Shown piece by piece: positions 23,507 through 33,239 of a stretch of 64,000 bases of DNA; position 1 is the stretch's first letter, and each line of letters starts with the position of its first letter. A program made the translations under genes and the position numbers. This DNA is from Albugo candida (lineage: Eukaryota > Oomycota > Peronosporomycetes > Albuginales > Albuginaceae), in the NCBI GenBank assembly GCA_905220665.1, contig CAJNAR010000179.1, positions 186,001 through 250,000 of the forward strand, read 5' to 3'. Below the pieces are notes generated by a model that saw only the letters and a list, made by a program, of their open reading frames with translations, made no database searches and had not been told where the DNA came from.

Positions 23507-24604
23507 CTATCCAACGAAAATCTTATCCTGCGTGATGGTGAAGGTTTTATCGAGAAGATCTGTGAGACTTTGCAGTCGAAGATATCCCCATTGAATTCCA
23601 AGAATCCCAATAAACTGAAGCACATGCAATGGTGGAATATTCGCCTTCAGATTCTTACAAGTTGCGCCATTTGTAGAGCACACCACGTAATTAATATCCG
23701 CATTTCCCTCGGGAAGAGTGACGGTCGCGAACACTTGTAATGTGATGGTTAGAACCGAGCATGTAATGATCACATAAAAAACGCGTTTGATTTTCTGGAA
23801 TCTTCCATACGGAGTTTGTGCAGGATTCTTCTCCATGCTGGATCGATTGCTCTCAATTGTGACGATGGGATCTCTTCCGAGTGCACTCGAATTGACTGGA
23901 GTGAGATCGATCCCAAGATGCTCAATCTTATCCATCTCGTATACGCGTTGTAGAATTTGCCAGCCGTAAATGCATATGAATATGAGTACCACTGTAGTCA
24001 GCAAGCTATCTAAAACATAGCGGTATACTTTAGGAATGCGGTAAAATCCTTTCGTGTCGAGCACAATGACATCCGAGCCCACATAATAGATCCAAATTAT
24101 GAGCACCAGAACCTGTTTGACGACAAGCACTCTCCATTTCTCCTGAACTGACTGGAGTATAAGTGAACGCCAGTAGAATAACGCATCGACTAAAACCGAG
24201 TAAATGGATGCAGTGCATAATTCTGCCAGTAAAAAGTTTCCAATGCGCGGAATCATTGTTCCAAATGAGTTGGGATCAATAGCTCGTCCAAGTAGCGTCG
24301 CAGAGCAAAAAGCTGTTGCCAGATACGCGTTTTTTTCATTCTGAATGCTCTTTTTCCGAACTGCGTCAATATATCGAAAACCCGCGTTCAGTATTCCAAT
24401 CAGTCCGATAGTGAAATACGTCCATCGCGCCGTATGATAGTTGAACGTGTTGAATGACGAGTATGGTCTGCTGCATTCGGGACCGATGAGACCGAAATCG
24501 CACGTTACATCTGTGACCGTTGTGATGTTTGTGCTCATTGCTTTAGCGAGAAGAGTGAGTCTATAAAAGCGTAGAATTTGCTTGGTCGGATCAATTTCCC
24601 ACAC
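23507..24604 (-). CDS. Seven-helix membrane protein B (tandem paralogue)
   Basis: An intronless gene of 365 codons. MSTNITTVTD, starting at codon 23, aligns with the second start of the neighbour and may be the true N-terminus. Shared landmarks with protein A are C...IGPECSRPYSSFN, LGRAIDP, DTKGF and PPLHVLQFIGI. Spans are visible at WTYFTIGLIGILNAG, LLAELCTASIYSVLV, VLVLIIWIYYVGSDV, LLTTVVLIFICIYGW, VFYVIITCSVLTITL and the C-terminal helix, with one more around LATAFCSATLLG. A Ser/Thr-rich loop sits between helices 5 and 6. The family is not recognised. Duplication followed by intron loss or gain explains the different gene structures. Confidence 0.78.
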   Translation of the reverse strand: MWEIDPTKQILRFYRLTLLAKAMSTNITTVTDVTCDFGLIGPECSRPYSSFNTFNYHTARWTYFTIGLIGILNAGFRYIDAVRKKSIQNEKNAYLATAFCSATLLGRAIDPNSFGTMIPRIGNFLLAELCTASIYSVLVDALFYWRSLILQSVQEKWRVLVVKQVLVLIIWIYYVGSDVIVLDTKGFYRIPKVYRYVLDSLLTTVVLIFICIYGWQILQRVYEMDKIEHLGIDLTPVNSSALGRDPIVTIESNRSSMEKNPAQTPYGRFQKIKRVFYVIITCSVLTITLQVFATVTLPEGNADINYVVCSTNGATCKNLKANIPPLHVLQFIGILGIQWGYLRLQSLTDLLDKTFTITQDKIFVG

Positions 24605-25157
24605 GAATGCTTACGCTTATACAAATGCTGTAAGAGCTTCTCACCTCCACTGAATCATTTCTGTGACGAGAAATGAGGTGGCGGGTGACGAATGATGGTA
24701 GAATGAATGTTCAACTTCAACTTTGATGTCGTGTCACCAGAAGGTGACTCGAGTGTGTCAGAAGCTACAGGGGAGAAACACATCCTCTTATGACACGTCA
24801 TTTATCCGGTCAGGCGGACTGGCTCGATTGCACGTGTCGCATGCTAGTGCCAAACATTGGAGCCCTTTGACGGAATTGATTGAGCAAAGAGGTCTCTATA
24901 GTATGAAAAGAATCGCAGAGCTTATTATAGTATAGTGTAAGCTATAATGCTCGCCTTGAAGACATCGATGTGTGGCAACGAGTTGGAATGTTCCACTAAA
25001 TTGCATCGTAATGAAACCACTAATTAAACTATCTGTCATATAAATAAACACGACATGCACAACCTGATCCTTAAAGTGTTGCGTTTCTTTAATTTTGAAA
25101 CTCTTCGACAAACGTTCATTTCTGGACGATGGAGTGGTCCACATATCATAAAAAGTT
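24605..25157. other. Intergenic between divergent genes
   Basis: About 550 bp separates protein B (minus) from the phosducin-like gene (plus). Frames on both strands lack motifs. It is unusually long for this core and probably holds both promoters. Confidence 0.5.
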
Positions 25158-26040
25158 ATGGACCGAGGGCAGAAATATTATGAGCCGACGGGCGAGACAA
25201 CAGAATGGGAAGATATTTTGATTAAGAAAGGAATCATTGCACCAAAGACAAAAGTTGAAGAAGAGGAAAAAGATGCGGAAGAGGACGATGCGCCATCCAT
25301 CTACGAGGAAAAGACGTTAGACGAGCTCACAGAATTTGATGTACAAACACTGATTTCTTCGCACAGATTTGCTCATATCAATTTATAGGATGAGTACGAT
25401 GATGCCTCAGAAATTGCTCGCATTCGGTAAGTGGAGAGATTGACGACCGTTTCGAACTTCTCTGTAATAAATGGTTCAGCCAACGTCGGATTGCGGAAAT
25501 GAAAGAAGCAGCCAAACGCGCAATCTTTGGCGAGGTTTACCCGATTTCCAAAGATGAATGGACAAAAGAAGTGACCGAAACGAGCAAGGAGAAGCAGTGC
25601 TGGGTGATTGCGTATTTGTGGGATACAGCTGTTGATGACTGCAAACTTGCAGATCAGTTGGTTCGTGAACTAAGTAAAAGACATCGAGACGTCAAGTTTG
25701 TCAGCATTCAATCTCAAGTATGCATCGAAAATTGGCCGACACGGTACGTCACAAAAGCACACGCTTATATTTTGCTCAGCGTCCTTACAACTCACTATGT
25801 AGCAACCTGCCCACTTTGTTTATGTATTATGATGGGACGTTACGTGATCAAATATTGTCGTTGCATAAACTGAAAGGAAAGAACACAAAGGTGGAAGGTA
25901 CGTGCAGAATTATCACTTTATAGTCTATGGACTCATTCCTGTTTATAGATTTGGAAGAAAAGCTTTCGAGTATCGGCGTATTTCGCGCACCAAAGCCAGC
26001 CACGCTTGCGGATAATACCGAAGAAGATGACGAGGAATAA
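25158..26040 (+). CDS. Phosducin-like protein (PDCL2/3 type)
   Basis: Exons 25158-25340, 25389-25426, 25480-25743, 25803-25897 and 25949-26040 (introns 48-59 bp) encode 223 residues. The order is typical: TEWEDILIKKGIIAPK near the N-terminus, a short helix with IRQRRIAEMKEAAKR, then a thioredoxin-fold domain with FGEVYPISKDEW, HRDVKFVSI, NLPTLFMYYDG and a final acidic tail EEDDEE. Phosducin-like proteins of this group assist the CCT/TRiC chaperonin in folding actin, tubulin and cell-cycle proteins. Splice acceptor use after WPTR restores the family RNLPT motif. It converges with TRAPPC2, 202 bp apart. Confidence 0.93.
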
Positions 26041-26242
26041 ATGTTTGATCATTAAAACAAAGCGTGCATCATTGAAGACAACACAATGCTTTGAAGCTGT
26101 TCTAAAGTGTAGGACCATCTACTTGGCTGTAATTGATCATAAATCCACTCATTCAAATCCGATCATTACGGTGATTAGAAGAGAAGTCGACTTTTGTATT
26201 GTATCATGACTAGTCCACTATGCAACCAAGTCCACCTTTGTG

Positions 26243-26692
26243 TCAATACAGATAACGTCGTGCAAGTGTCTTTACGCGGGCATCAAATATCTCCGATGCA
26301 ATCTTTGTGTCATATTCGTAAAATGGATTCATCAGCAGCTATAATTGCATAGAGCCATTTCCTCAAATTTTTACGTAAGAACTGATGTGGCGTACCTTCA
26401 AATAAAGCTCGTAGAGCTCGAGGAAAAAGCTTTTGATAGCGTCATCATTGCGCGAATCATGCAACAGTAGGAATTTTAGATTTGTCGCTGTCACGAACGC
26501 TGAAACGTATTGATCATTGAACGTATCGACTACTTTTAAAGCCATTGCTGAAGTCGTCCAAGTCATTTCATCAACCACATCCAACGCTGAGTGTATTAGG
26601 AATTCATTCACGTGCGCGTTTTCTTCCTTGCGATTTTTAAATTCGACCTTGTACAGCGGTTCTTTGGTCCCTACAAGCATTAGCACCGACAT
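26243..26692 (-). CDS. TRAPPC2: TRAPP subunit TRAPPC2 (sedlin)
   Basis: Exons 26692-26396 and 26338-26243 (57-bp intron) give 130 residues. The start MSVLMLVGTKEPLY is chosen over an upstream in-frame Met at 26743 because it matches the family N-terminus and clears the divergent neighbour. The longin-like fold is evident from FLIHSALDVVDE, MALKVVDTFNDQYVSAFVTA, FLLLHDSR and FFLELYELYLKL. The spliced end has LMNPFYEYD, as in sedlin. TRAPPC2 is a core subunit of the TRAPP complexes that activate Rab1/Ypt1 in ER-to-Golgi traffic. Only 56 bp separates its ATG from the divergent gene at 26749. Confidence 0.94.
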
Positions 26693-26748
26693 GATGTAAT
26701 GTGTTGTCGAGTCTAAATAGTGTGTTCCACCTATACTAGGCAAAACTA
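26693..26748. promoter_or_regulatory. 56-bp shared divergent promoter
   Basis: This gap lies between the start codons of TRAPPC2 (minus) and the gene at 26749 (plus). It must contain both 5' leaders, or the transcripts must overlap the opposite gene. No motif is identified. Confidence 0.4.
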
Positions 26749-27552
26749 ATGAAAGATTCGACTTCTAATGAACCGGATGCTTATTCACCGACATCTGTTG
26801 CTCTTTCGAAACGAGTTGGAATTGACTTGACGGCAGCGCTACTTGCCTCACTGAATGTATCACCATTCATATCTATAGTAGACCGTGGAATAGTGGAGAA
26901 CGCCAATGGATCTCGTCCTCTGTTCGCGAATATAAAACACCTCTTGCTCTCATTTATCACCAGTCCCGTACAATTTATGTGCAAAAGACGCGAATTTCAT
27001 TTAGTGTATGGGCTGTACGCCGCAACATACGCAACAGCTAACATCAGTGATACGATTTGCGAATGGAAAAGCGTGGATAAAGAGATGCCCAAATTCTTAT
27101 GCACAACAGCTGTCAACATGACATTATGCATTGCTAAAGATCGCGCATTCACCCGTATGTTTGGAACCATACGACCAACAGCATTTCCGCTTTCATCGAT
27201 CGCTCTTTTTGCGGTTCGTGATTCGTTGACTGTTGCCGCCTCTTTCAATGCACCAAAAATACTAGCAGAACAAATACGAGCACATTCAGACATGGAAATA
27301 GGCAAAGCTTCAATTATCGCACAATTATTTTGTCCAGCTGCAATTCAATTCATTTCTACACCTCTTCACCTACTCGGACTCGATCTATACAACAATCGCC
27401 ACGCCGCACCCAAACGGCGTTTCCGTTTTATCACAAAGGAGTATTTCAAGTCTGCAGCTGCACGGATAGGACGTATTGGACCCGCATTTGGGCTTGGGAG
27501 TATCGGAAATAATTTTTACAAGGCTCGATTACGCGTTTTGGTGGAAAAGTAG
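26749..27552 (+). CDS. Conserved-looking multi-pass membrane protein, unknown
   Basis: A single exon of 267 residues. The hydrophilic N-terminus is followed by moderately hydrophobic segments (IDLTAALLASLNVSPFISI, VYGLYAATYATANIS, FLCTTAVNMTLCIA, SSIALFAVRDSLTVAASF, LFCPAAIQFISTPLHLLGL). Periodic Pro, Arg and Lys residues and the even spacing are reminiscent of organelle carrier proteins, but the diagnostic P-x-D/E-x-x-K/R of mitochondrial carriers is not seen. The C-terminus is basic (RRFRFITKEYFKS). I do not recognise the family with confidence. The gene is divergent from TRAPPC2. Confidence 0.7.
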   Translation: MKDSTSNEPDAYSPTSVALSKRVGIDLTAALLASLNVSPFISIVDRGIVENANGSRPLFANIKHLLLSFITSPVQFMCKRREFHLVYGLYAATYATANISDTICEWKSVDKEMPKFLCTTAVNMTLCIAKDRAFTRMFGTIRPTAFPLSSIALFAVRDSLTVAASFNAPKILAEQIRAHSDMEIGKASIIAQLFCPAAIQFISTPLHLLGLDLYNNRHAAPKRRFRFITKEYFKSAAARIGRIGPAFGLGSIGNNFYKARLRVLVEK

Positions 27553-27606
27553 CAATGTTATAACACAGCATGTATTGTATCAATTATTAAAAGATATATT
27601 ACTGTT

Positions 27607-28197
27607 TCATATAACAAGATTCAAGTGTCCGCTGCCTGCATCGAGTGATGTTCTTTCTACAGGTGGAGGATTCCGCCACAATTCCGCTCGATAAGCTTGT
27701 GATCGTTGCATGCCCAAATACTAATAAAAAGATGTCATAAATCTGTATTGAGTTCCTGAGGTTACGTACCGTAAAGTAGAATTGAGCGGACAGAATAAAC
27801 GATCGAGATAGAAGCAAGAAACATTTCCACATGTTGAAGCTTTTCCACGCCGAAATACTGCCAATCAGTAACGCCACTGACATCATTTGGAGAAGTAACA
27901 AAGCTGCATTTCCAAGAAAATACTACAACACCGAATGATTATATGCATAAAAAGAATGCCGAGCGAGCTACTCACAAAATGTATCAGTGTGATCTTTTTC
28001 TGCGTGGCTGGTACTCCTGAGCCAAAATATCCAAGCAAAGCAACGATAACTCCAAGACAAAAACACCACCAAAAGCGGTGAAATAGAATCAAACAAGTAC
28101 AATTGATTCCCAGCTGTATCAGTGCTATCAGATGGCACGATTCGCGATTCTCATAGACCGCAGCTGCATTTTTCGTCGTGAACTCAAAAGGCTTCAT
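27607..28197 (-). CDS. Four-span membrane protein, unknown
   Basis: Exons 28197-27976, 27922-27770 and 27720-27607 (introns 53 and 49 bp) give 162 residues. Hydrophobic spans are LIALIQLGINCTCLILF, FCLGVIVALLGYFGSG, FLGNAALLLLQMMSVALLIG and a shorter fourth region, followed by a hydrophilic tail (RSQAYRAELWRNPPPVERT). It looks like a small tetraspan protein of the endomembrane system, but no family is recognised. Its start lies 83 bp from the divergent gene at 28281. Confidence 0.7.
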
Positions 28198-28280
28198 GAC
28201 CTTTCTTGGTGTATCTTTGCCGACTTATGTGCACCACGTAATTCCAGTTTAAGTAGGATACAAGTTTTCGTGGGCATCAA

Positions 28281-29057
28281 ATGCTTGGAATTACGCGACG
28301 CTCATTTCGTGCAATTACACAAGCGCAGCGTCTGACACGTCTCTCCGCCTTGCGACCATCGATTACTCGTTCGATGTCGGACATGCATAACGACGCAGAT
28401 AGTGATTCTGAGCTGTATGATCCGTACAAAGAGTATGAAAAAGCGACGGGCGATGCAACATATCGCACCATCGATGCTCGAAAAGAACAATCAGGCGACA
28501 TTTTCATATGGGCGGAACCAGAAGACGTAATGCAGGATAAAAGCTGGCCGCAAACAACAGGAAATGAGCTTTTGGAAGAGTTTTATAATCTTTCAGAAAA
28601 GCCAATGGAGAAACGAAAAATGGACTTGGTGTTACAGGAAGTATTTCGGCGTATTCAACATCCCAAATCAATTGACGATATCGCATTACCACAAATGAGC
28701 ATTAAAATTCCTGAAGACAATCCCGATCGAGAGCAATTGGAGCAAATGAAACTCGCATTGATGAATAATGGCCACTTATCGATGGACGATAAAAATGAGA
28801 TATTACTGGGGCTTATCGACGAACTTGAAAATACAAGAGCGGATCCCACTCCAATTTTCGATTTAGATGAGCTCGAGAGGTACAAGAGCGAATTACTCCA
28901 GCAAGAGCAAGAAGCGGAGGAGGAAGAAGAAGAAGAAGACGATGATGATGACGACGACGATGACGACGATGATGAAGGAGAAGAGTATAGCGGAGAATAT
29001 GAAGCACAGTACGACTTGGAGAGCATTGTTAGTAAGATCCATCCGCCAAAACCGTAG
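28281..29057 (+). CDS. Probable mitochondrial protein with acidic tail, unknown
   Basis: The 258-residue product starts with an Arg/Ser-rich, acid-free segment (MLGITRRSFRAITQAQR ... LRPSITRS), typical of a mitochondrial presequence. The middle (NELLEEFYNLSEKPMEKRK, VLQEVFRRIQHP) is helical and not recognised. Residues about 210-235 are a run of Glu then Asp encoded by GAA/GAG and GAT/GAC repeats, which also creates a long spurious Ser-rich frame on the other strand. The stop lies 16 bp before that of the convergent TPR gene. A mitochondrial ribosome- or RNA-associated role is possible but unproven. Confidence 0.65.
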   Translation: MLGITRRSFRAITQAQRLTRLSALRPSITRSMSDMHNDADSDSELYDPYKEYEKATGDATYRTIDARKEQSGDIFIWAEPEDVMQDKSWPQTTGNELLEEFYNLSEKPMEKRKMDLVLQEVFRRIQHPKSIDDIALPQMSIKIPEDNPDREQLEQMKLALMNNGHLSMDDKNEILLGLIDELENTRADPTPIFDLDELERYKSELLQQEQEAEEEEEEEDDDDDDDDDDDDEGEEYSGEYEAQYDLESIVSKIHPPKP

Positions 29058-29073
29058 TCTATTCAGAAAATTA

Positions 29074-30210
29074 TTACAGTTCTCCATGGACTTGTGCATC
29101 AGCTGGTGCTGAATGTTTCGCTTCCTCTACCTCTTTTTCCAAAAGTTTTTTCGTCTTTTCAAGATTTCTCTTGCTTGAAATCACAATATCGTGGGAATCT
29201 CCATAGATTTTTCGTGCAATTTGATGAGCTTTGCGCATCAGTTTGTACGCTGCAGAGATTTCTTTTTGGTGTACTTTTACTCCGCTCAATGTGTTAAGTG
29301 CGAAAGCGTAACTCAGACTCTTAGGACCGTCACGCTTTTTCAGTATCTCGCGTGCTTGCTTTGCAGCAAATGACGCATACTCCAAGTTTCCAAGCTGTAG
29401 CTGAACATTAGCAAGATCCATATAAATCTCTCCAACGCCAAGCTGTAACAAAGCAGAAGCAAGCTCTGGATACTGATCATCATTCTTATCGTACATGATG
29501 AGCTCTTGTGGAGGTGAAATGAATCCACCGATATTGCCGAGTAACTTTTCGTAAACTCGAACCGCCTGTTCTAATTTCCCAAGCTTTCGATACGCCTGCC
29601 CAATTTTCCTTCCAGACTCCATATACGCTTCATGCTGAAGTCCAAGACCGCGTCGAACGTGAAAAAGCAAGATTTTAAATTTTTTCACCGCATTTTCGTA
29701 TTGTTTATTCTCAAAGTAGGCGTTTGCGAGATTCCTCATCGAGAGACCATACGACGGGTGTGAATTCCCAAACAGCTTCTTGTTGTACGAAACAGTGTCT
29801 TCAAGCACATGGATCGCTTCTTCGTACTGTTCAGCGCGCATCAATATATTACCGTAATCATTTAGCACCTGAGTGAGTAAAATCGCATCCATTTGACGAA
29901 TTAAATCTTTCAAATTGGGCGATTTGCTCTTTTCAGTCGGTATTTCGCTCTTTTTCTTCCAAAACACGCGATTATGTAAAGTTGAAACAGCCTCTCGCAC
30001 AATGTGTATGCTTTGATTGTAATCTTGTAGATCATTCAGACGCATTGCTTCGTTTCGTACTTCACGTACGCGCTGAATTTCAGGATCGCTGTCGTGTATG
30101 CTTGTCGCTTCTTTTTGAAGCGCAGTTTGTGCATCGGATTCCTCATTTGCCTGGCACCAGAGCGCGGTCCATACGAAAAAGAAAACCCAACATGTCAAGT
30201 TCTTGTTCAT
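29074..30210 (-). CDS. ER-lumenal TPR (kinesin-light-chain-like) protein
   Basis: The 378-residue single-exon product opens with a strong signal peptide (MNKNLTCWVFFFVWTALWCQA). Tandem TPR units of the kinesin-light-chain type follow (LNDYGNILMRAEQYEEAI, LANAYFENKQYENAVKKF, IGQAYRKLGKLEQAV, DLANVQLQLGNLEYA, AYKLMRKAHQIARK). It ends in HGEL, a plausible variant of the HDEL/KDEL retrieval signal. Signal peptide, no membrane span and this tail together suggest a soluble ER-lumenal scaffold. The specific role is not known to me. It is tightly packed: 26 bp to the NAA25 stop on the same strand. Confidence 0.75.
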   Translation of the reverse strand: MNKNLTCWVFFFVWTALWCQANEESDAQTALQKEATSIHDSDPEIQRVREVRNEAMRLNDLQDYNQSIHIVREAVSTLHNRVFWKKKSEIPTEKSKSPNLKDLIRQMDAILLTQVLNDYGNILMRAEQYEEAIHVLEDTVSYNKKLFGNSHPSYGLSMRNLANAYFENKQYENAVKKFKILLFHVRRGLGLQHEAYMESGRKIGQAYRKLGKLEQAVRVYEKLLGNIGGFISPPQELIMYDKNDDQYPELASALLQLGVGEIYMDLANVQLQLGNLEYASFAAKQAREILKKRDGPKSLSYAFALNTLSGVKVHQKEISAAYKLMRKAHQIARKIYGDSHDIVISSKRNLEKTKKLLEKEVEEAKHSAPADAQVHGEL

Positions 30211-30236
30211 ATCACTGGATCAGCGCTGATATTATT

Positions 30237-33179
30237 TTATATTTGGTTTTTGTATGTAAAGTGTACCGTTATGTTCTTCCAAAAAGCAATTCGATCTTGG
30301 AAGAGATTCTGTAGCCGCGTAAGCGTTGACTTATGTGATTGATACACATTTTCTCGGACAAAAACGCGTTTCCGATGCAATTCTTCGAGAATCATAGCGC
30401 TCGTATTTCCCTCTGTGAAAAAACCGTTCGATTCGCATTCAGTCAATACAACTGAGTCGTCCTTGATTGCAGCATACACGCTTTCTAACGTTGCAAGGAT
30501 ACATTCACACAGAGCTTCTATGCCAGCTATGTACGGATGAATAGCGTCCTTTTCATCTACTTGTATCGTATCATCTCTTGCATTCTTCTCAACAATAAGA
30601 GAAAGCATGATTTCAACCCATAAACCCGGCATCAACACAAGTTGCACGATACAAGACACCCCAAACGCCGATAGAATCGAGCGAGAAAATGACTGATACA
30701 TCGCCGTACAAATTTCCGATCCAATCGATTGATACTCTTTTTGTAATTTCTGAATCTTTGTGTTGAAGTCATTCAAAGTGCAAGCAGCCGGAACGTCCAA
30801 AGTCTCAATGACGCCAGCGGACCATATCCAAATACGCTGCCGAAGATCTGTGTGATTGTCGTTGGTGAGATCGAGGGCTGACAGGTATTCCCTGTATAAT
30901 GGAGCGAATTCCGGTGGAAATATGGGAAGCATTTGAGTCGAAGAAGCCATTTTGCGGAATGTATCGGCAGTTAAAATCTGCAATCTCATCCAAATGATTG
31001 CGGTTTTCTCGGAAGCAGATCGGTCACACTCAACAAGCCCATTCCCATCTTGTTGGAAGGAATCGGAGGCCGGAATACAGCAAGTAGAAGACCACTTGAC
31101 AGACACATTGCGATGTTGATTGAATGCAAAGTCCTCAGCGATGTATCTCTGAAGCGTATCGAGGTCTTGCTCAAACGATTTCGATGCGAATAGCTGCGAA
31201 AGCGCATTTGATCCCTCCCCCATCGCTTCCATCATATTGTATTGCAATAATTCGCAGTGGGAATTCGCATGCACATACGATTTACGTAATTTGTTGTGTA
31301 AAAATGTGGTCATATCAATGACTTTGGTGTAAATTCCCAATCGATACGCTCGGGCGATGTAATCCTTCAAATCTATTTCACAAGTACGATGCAATCGGAC
31401 GACTCTGCTGCATAATTGACGCGATTCAGGTAAGTGGCCCAATTGAATCAGCTTATCGAAAATCAGATACGATAAAGATTCTTGCTGAATGTGTTTGACC
31501 TGTAGCTCAGTAAATCGATCCAGCATTGCTTGACAAGCTCCCAAGTAGCCATACACTTGACACAGTAATAGCTTCATTTGGAAATTATACGCACTATTGG
31601 CCAAGCCAAGCTCCAGTAAGGCAGCAGTATCGATCAAGAGCTCATATCGTACGTGAGGTCCAATTTCAGAATTGGATCGTTGGTGGACATCGAGGAGAGT
31701 ATGAGCGGCCAACAGAATAAGATCATCGGTATGCTGCACTTCACGTTGTCCTCCTTGTGCTCCAGAATTGATAAAGCTCATACTGTGGTACTTGTGGAGA
31801 TACTCTGTTACGAGATGACGCATTTTCATTATTGGATCGTCTTCGTACGCATTAAAAAATCTCAAAATCTTTTGCTGCAATAGGTACTGGTTCAATTCCG
31901 CCAATGTTACGCTACTGCCGGAAATTCCGTGTGTTGAATCCACTAATCGCCTCACTTGATCGAGAAAGCGTGTTTTTGTCTCTGTCGATACGGTCGGATC
32001 TTCAGTCTGGCTTTCAAACAATGCAAAATACTGCTTTACGTCTGAAAAGCAGCAAGCTTTTGTGTGAAATTTAGCCAAATACATTACTAACTGATCCGCT
32101 ATTTCGATCTCTAAACGACAGAGAACCTCAGTGGAGCTATTTTGCATTCGAATTATTTTGAAAAGTTGTGCCTTTAAATGAATAACAGCCAAAAAAGGAC
32201 CACGTAAGTACCGATTTTTCTCTTTGCATTGAAGCTGTCTCAGTACTTCCAATGCTCTCACTTCAGCAACGAGAACGTCATCGGTCTCCTCCAATATCGC
32301 TGAAAGATAACCGGTCAAAGAAACCCAATCATCTGCATCATACTCTTCGAGAAGCTTCTGATACACTCTGATTCCTCGAGACCATTCTTTACATTCAATG
32401 GCAAGCGAAGCCTCCAATTGGAGCTGATCGATAAGCTGTAAAGGCCCCAATTCAATATCCTCATCATGCACTCCATCACCTTCTGCTGCTCTTGGCTTGC
32501 TTGATGTCAACGATCTTTTATCCTCTACACCATTTTGACTGGAAATCATTAGCGGTACCAATGTATCAAACCATTCGAGCGCTTCCGCATACTTTTTTTG
32601 AGCTTTTAAAATCTCAATTAATATCAATACCATTTCTCCGCTAATCACACAATGAGAGCTTTTGTATGCTTTTTGAAGCATTTTCTCAGCCAATAAAATG
32701 ACTTTTTCACTTGCGTTTTCAACGCGAATTTGCATAAACATACTCACACACGCCCAACAGAGATATTTCACGACATTTCCGCCCATAGCTTTATACAATT
32801 TGAGCGCTGTCTGCTGCTGCTTGAGTAAGCTTCCATGACGAGCATATGACGAGAAGAGATTCACATATAATTCCTCGTTGATGGGATTGGAGTGCGCGCA
32901 CGCGTATTCCAAAGTGGGGAGCATTTCGACTTCAGCGCCACAGGAGCGAAAAACCAAAGACATTGTGTTAAGTACTGTTTCGTCGGTAGGATTCTGCTTT
33001 TGAGCTTGTCGACAAAAAGCTAATGCATTGGCAACAAGTCCAAGACGCTCGTAACAATGAGCGCGTAGCACTTGTACCAAGTCGATATGCGCTATTTTCT
33101 TATTCTCCGTCAAACGAATTGCATGCTTGTACTGATGCTCGTCAATTGCTTTGTAAATGGGACCGAGCAATCGCTGCAT
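30237..33179 (-). CDS. NAA25: NatB N-terminal acetyltransferase auxiliary subunit NAA25/MDM20
   Basis: A single exon of 980 residues. The N-terminus (GPIYKAIDEHQYKHAIRLTE) begins TPR-like repeats in which LRAHCYERLGLVANALAFC, ELYVNLFSSYARHGSLLKQQ and the following ALKLYK word match NAA25. The rest is an all-helical superhelix of the expected size. NAA25 anchors the catalytic NAA20 to ribosomes; NatB acetylates nascent chains starting Met-Asp/Glu/Asn/Gln and supports actin cables and organelle inheritance. The gene is intronless despite its length, which is unusual among large genes here. The start is 60 bp from the divergent SCO1 start. Confidence 0.88.
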   Translation of the reverse strand: MQRLLGPIYKAIDEHQYKHAIRLTENKKIAHIDLVQVLRAHCYERLGLVANALAFCRQAQKQNPTDETVLNTMSLVFRSCGAEVEMLPTLEYACAHSNPINEELYVNLFSSYARHGSLLKQQQTALKLYKAMGGNVVKYLCWACVSMFMQIRVENASEKVILLAEKMLQKAYKSSHCVISGEMVLILIEILKAQKKYAEALEWFDTLVPLMISSQNGVEDKRSLTSSKPRAAEGDGVHDEDIELGPLQLIDQLQLEASLAIECKEWSRGIRVYQKLLEEYDADDWVSLTGYLSAILEETDDVLVAEVRALEVLRQLQCKEKNRYLRGPFLAVIHLKAQLFKIIRMQNSSTEVLCRLEIEIADQLVMYLAKFHTKACCFSDVKQYFALFESQTEDPTVSTETKTRFLDQVRRLVDSTHGISGSSVTLAELNQYLLQQKILRFFNAYEDDPIMKMRHLVTEYLHKYHSMSFINSGAQGGQREVQHTDDLILLAAHTLLDVHQRSNSEIGPHVRYELLIDTAALLELGLANSAYNFQMKLLLCQVYGYLGACQAMLDRFTELQVKHIQQESLSYLIFDKLIQLGHLPESRQLCSRVVRLHRTCEIDLKDYIARAYRLGIYTKVIDMTTFLHNKLRKSYVHANSHCELLQYNMMEAMGEGSNALSQLFASKSFEQDLDTLQRYIAEDFAFNQHRNVSVKWSSTCCIPASDSFQQDGNGLVECDRSASEKTAIIWMRLQILTADTFRKMASSTQMLPIFPPEFAPLYREYLSALDLTNDNHTDLRQRIWIWSAGVIETLDVPAACTLNDFNTKIQKLQKEYQSIGSEICTAMYQSFSRSILSAFGVSCIVQLVLMPGLWVEIMLSLIVEKNARDDTIQVDEKDAIHPYIAGIEALCECILATLESVYAAIKDDSVVLTECESNGFFTEGNTSAMILEELHRKRVFVRENVYQSHKSTLTRLQNLFQDRIAFWKNITVHFTYKNQI

Positions 33180-33239
33180 GCGTTAATTCTGAGCCAAACG
33201 ATCGAGAGATTTTACTGCGATATGATTGAACATAAATAA
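33180..33239. promoter_or_regulatory. 60-bp shared divergent promoter (NAA25/SCO1)
   Basis: Only 60 bp lies between the ATGs of NAA25 and SCO1, which face outward. Both leaders must be extremely short or overlap. No core element is identified. Confidence 0.4.

Noticed and set aside
28655..29026. Long minus-strand frame consisting largely of serine.
   Set aside because: It is the antisense shadow of the GAN-encoded Glu/Asp run of the gene at 28281-29057.
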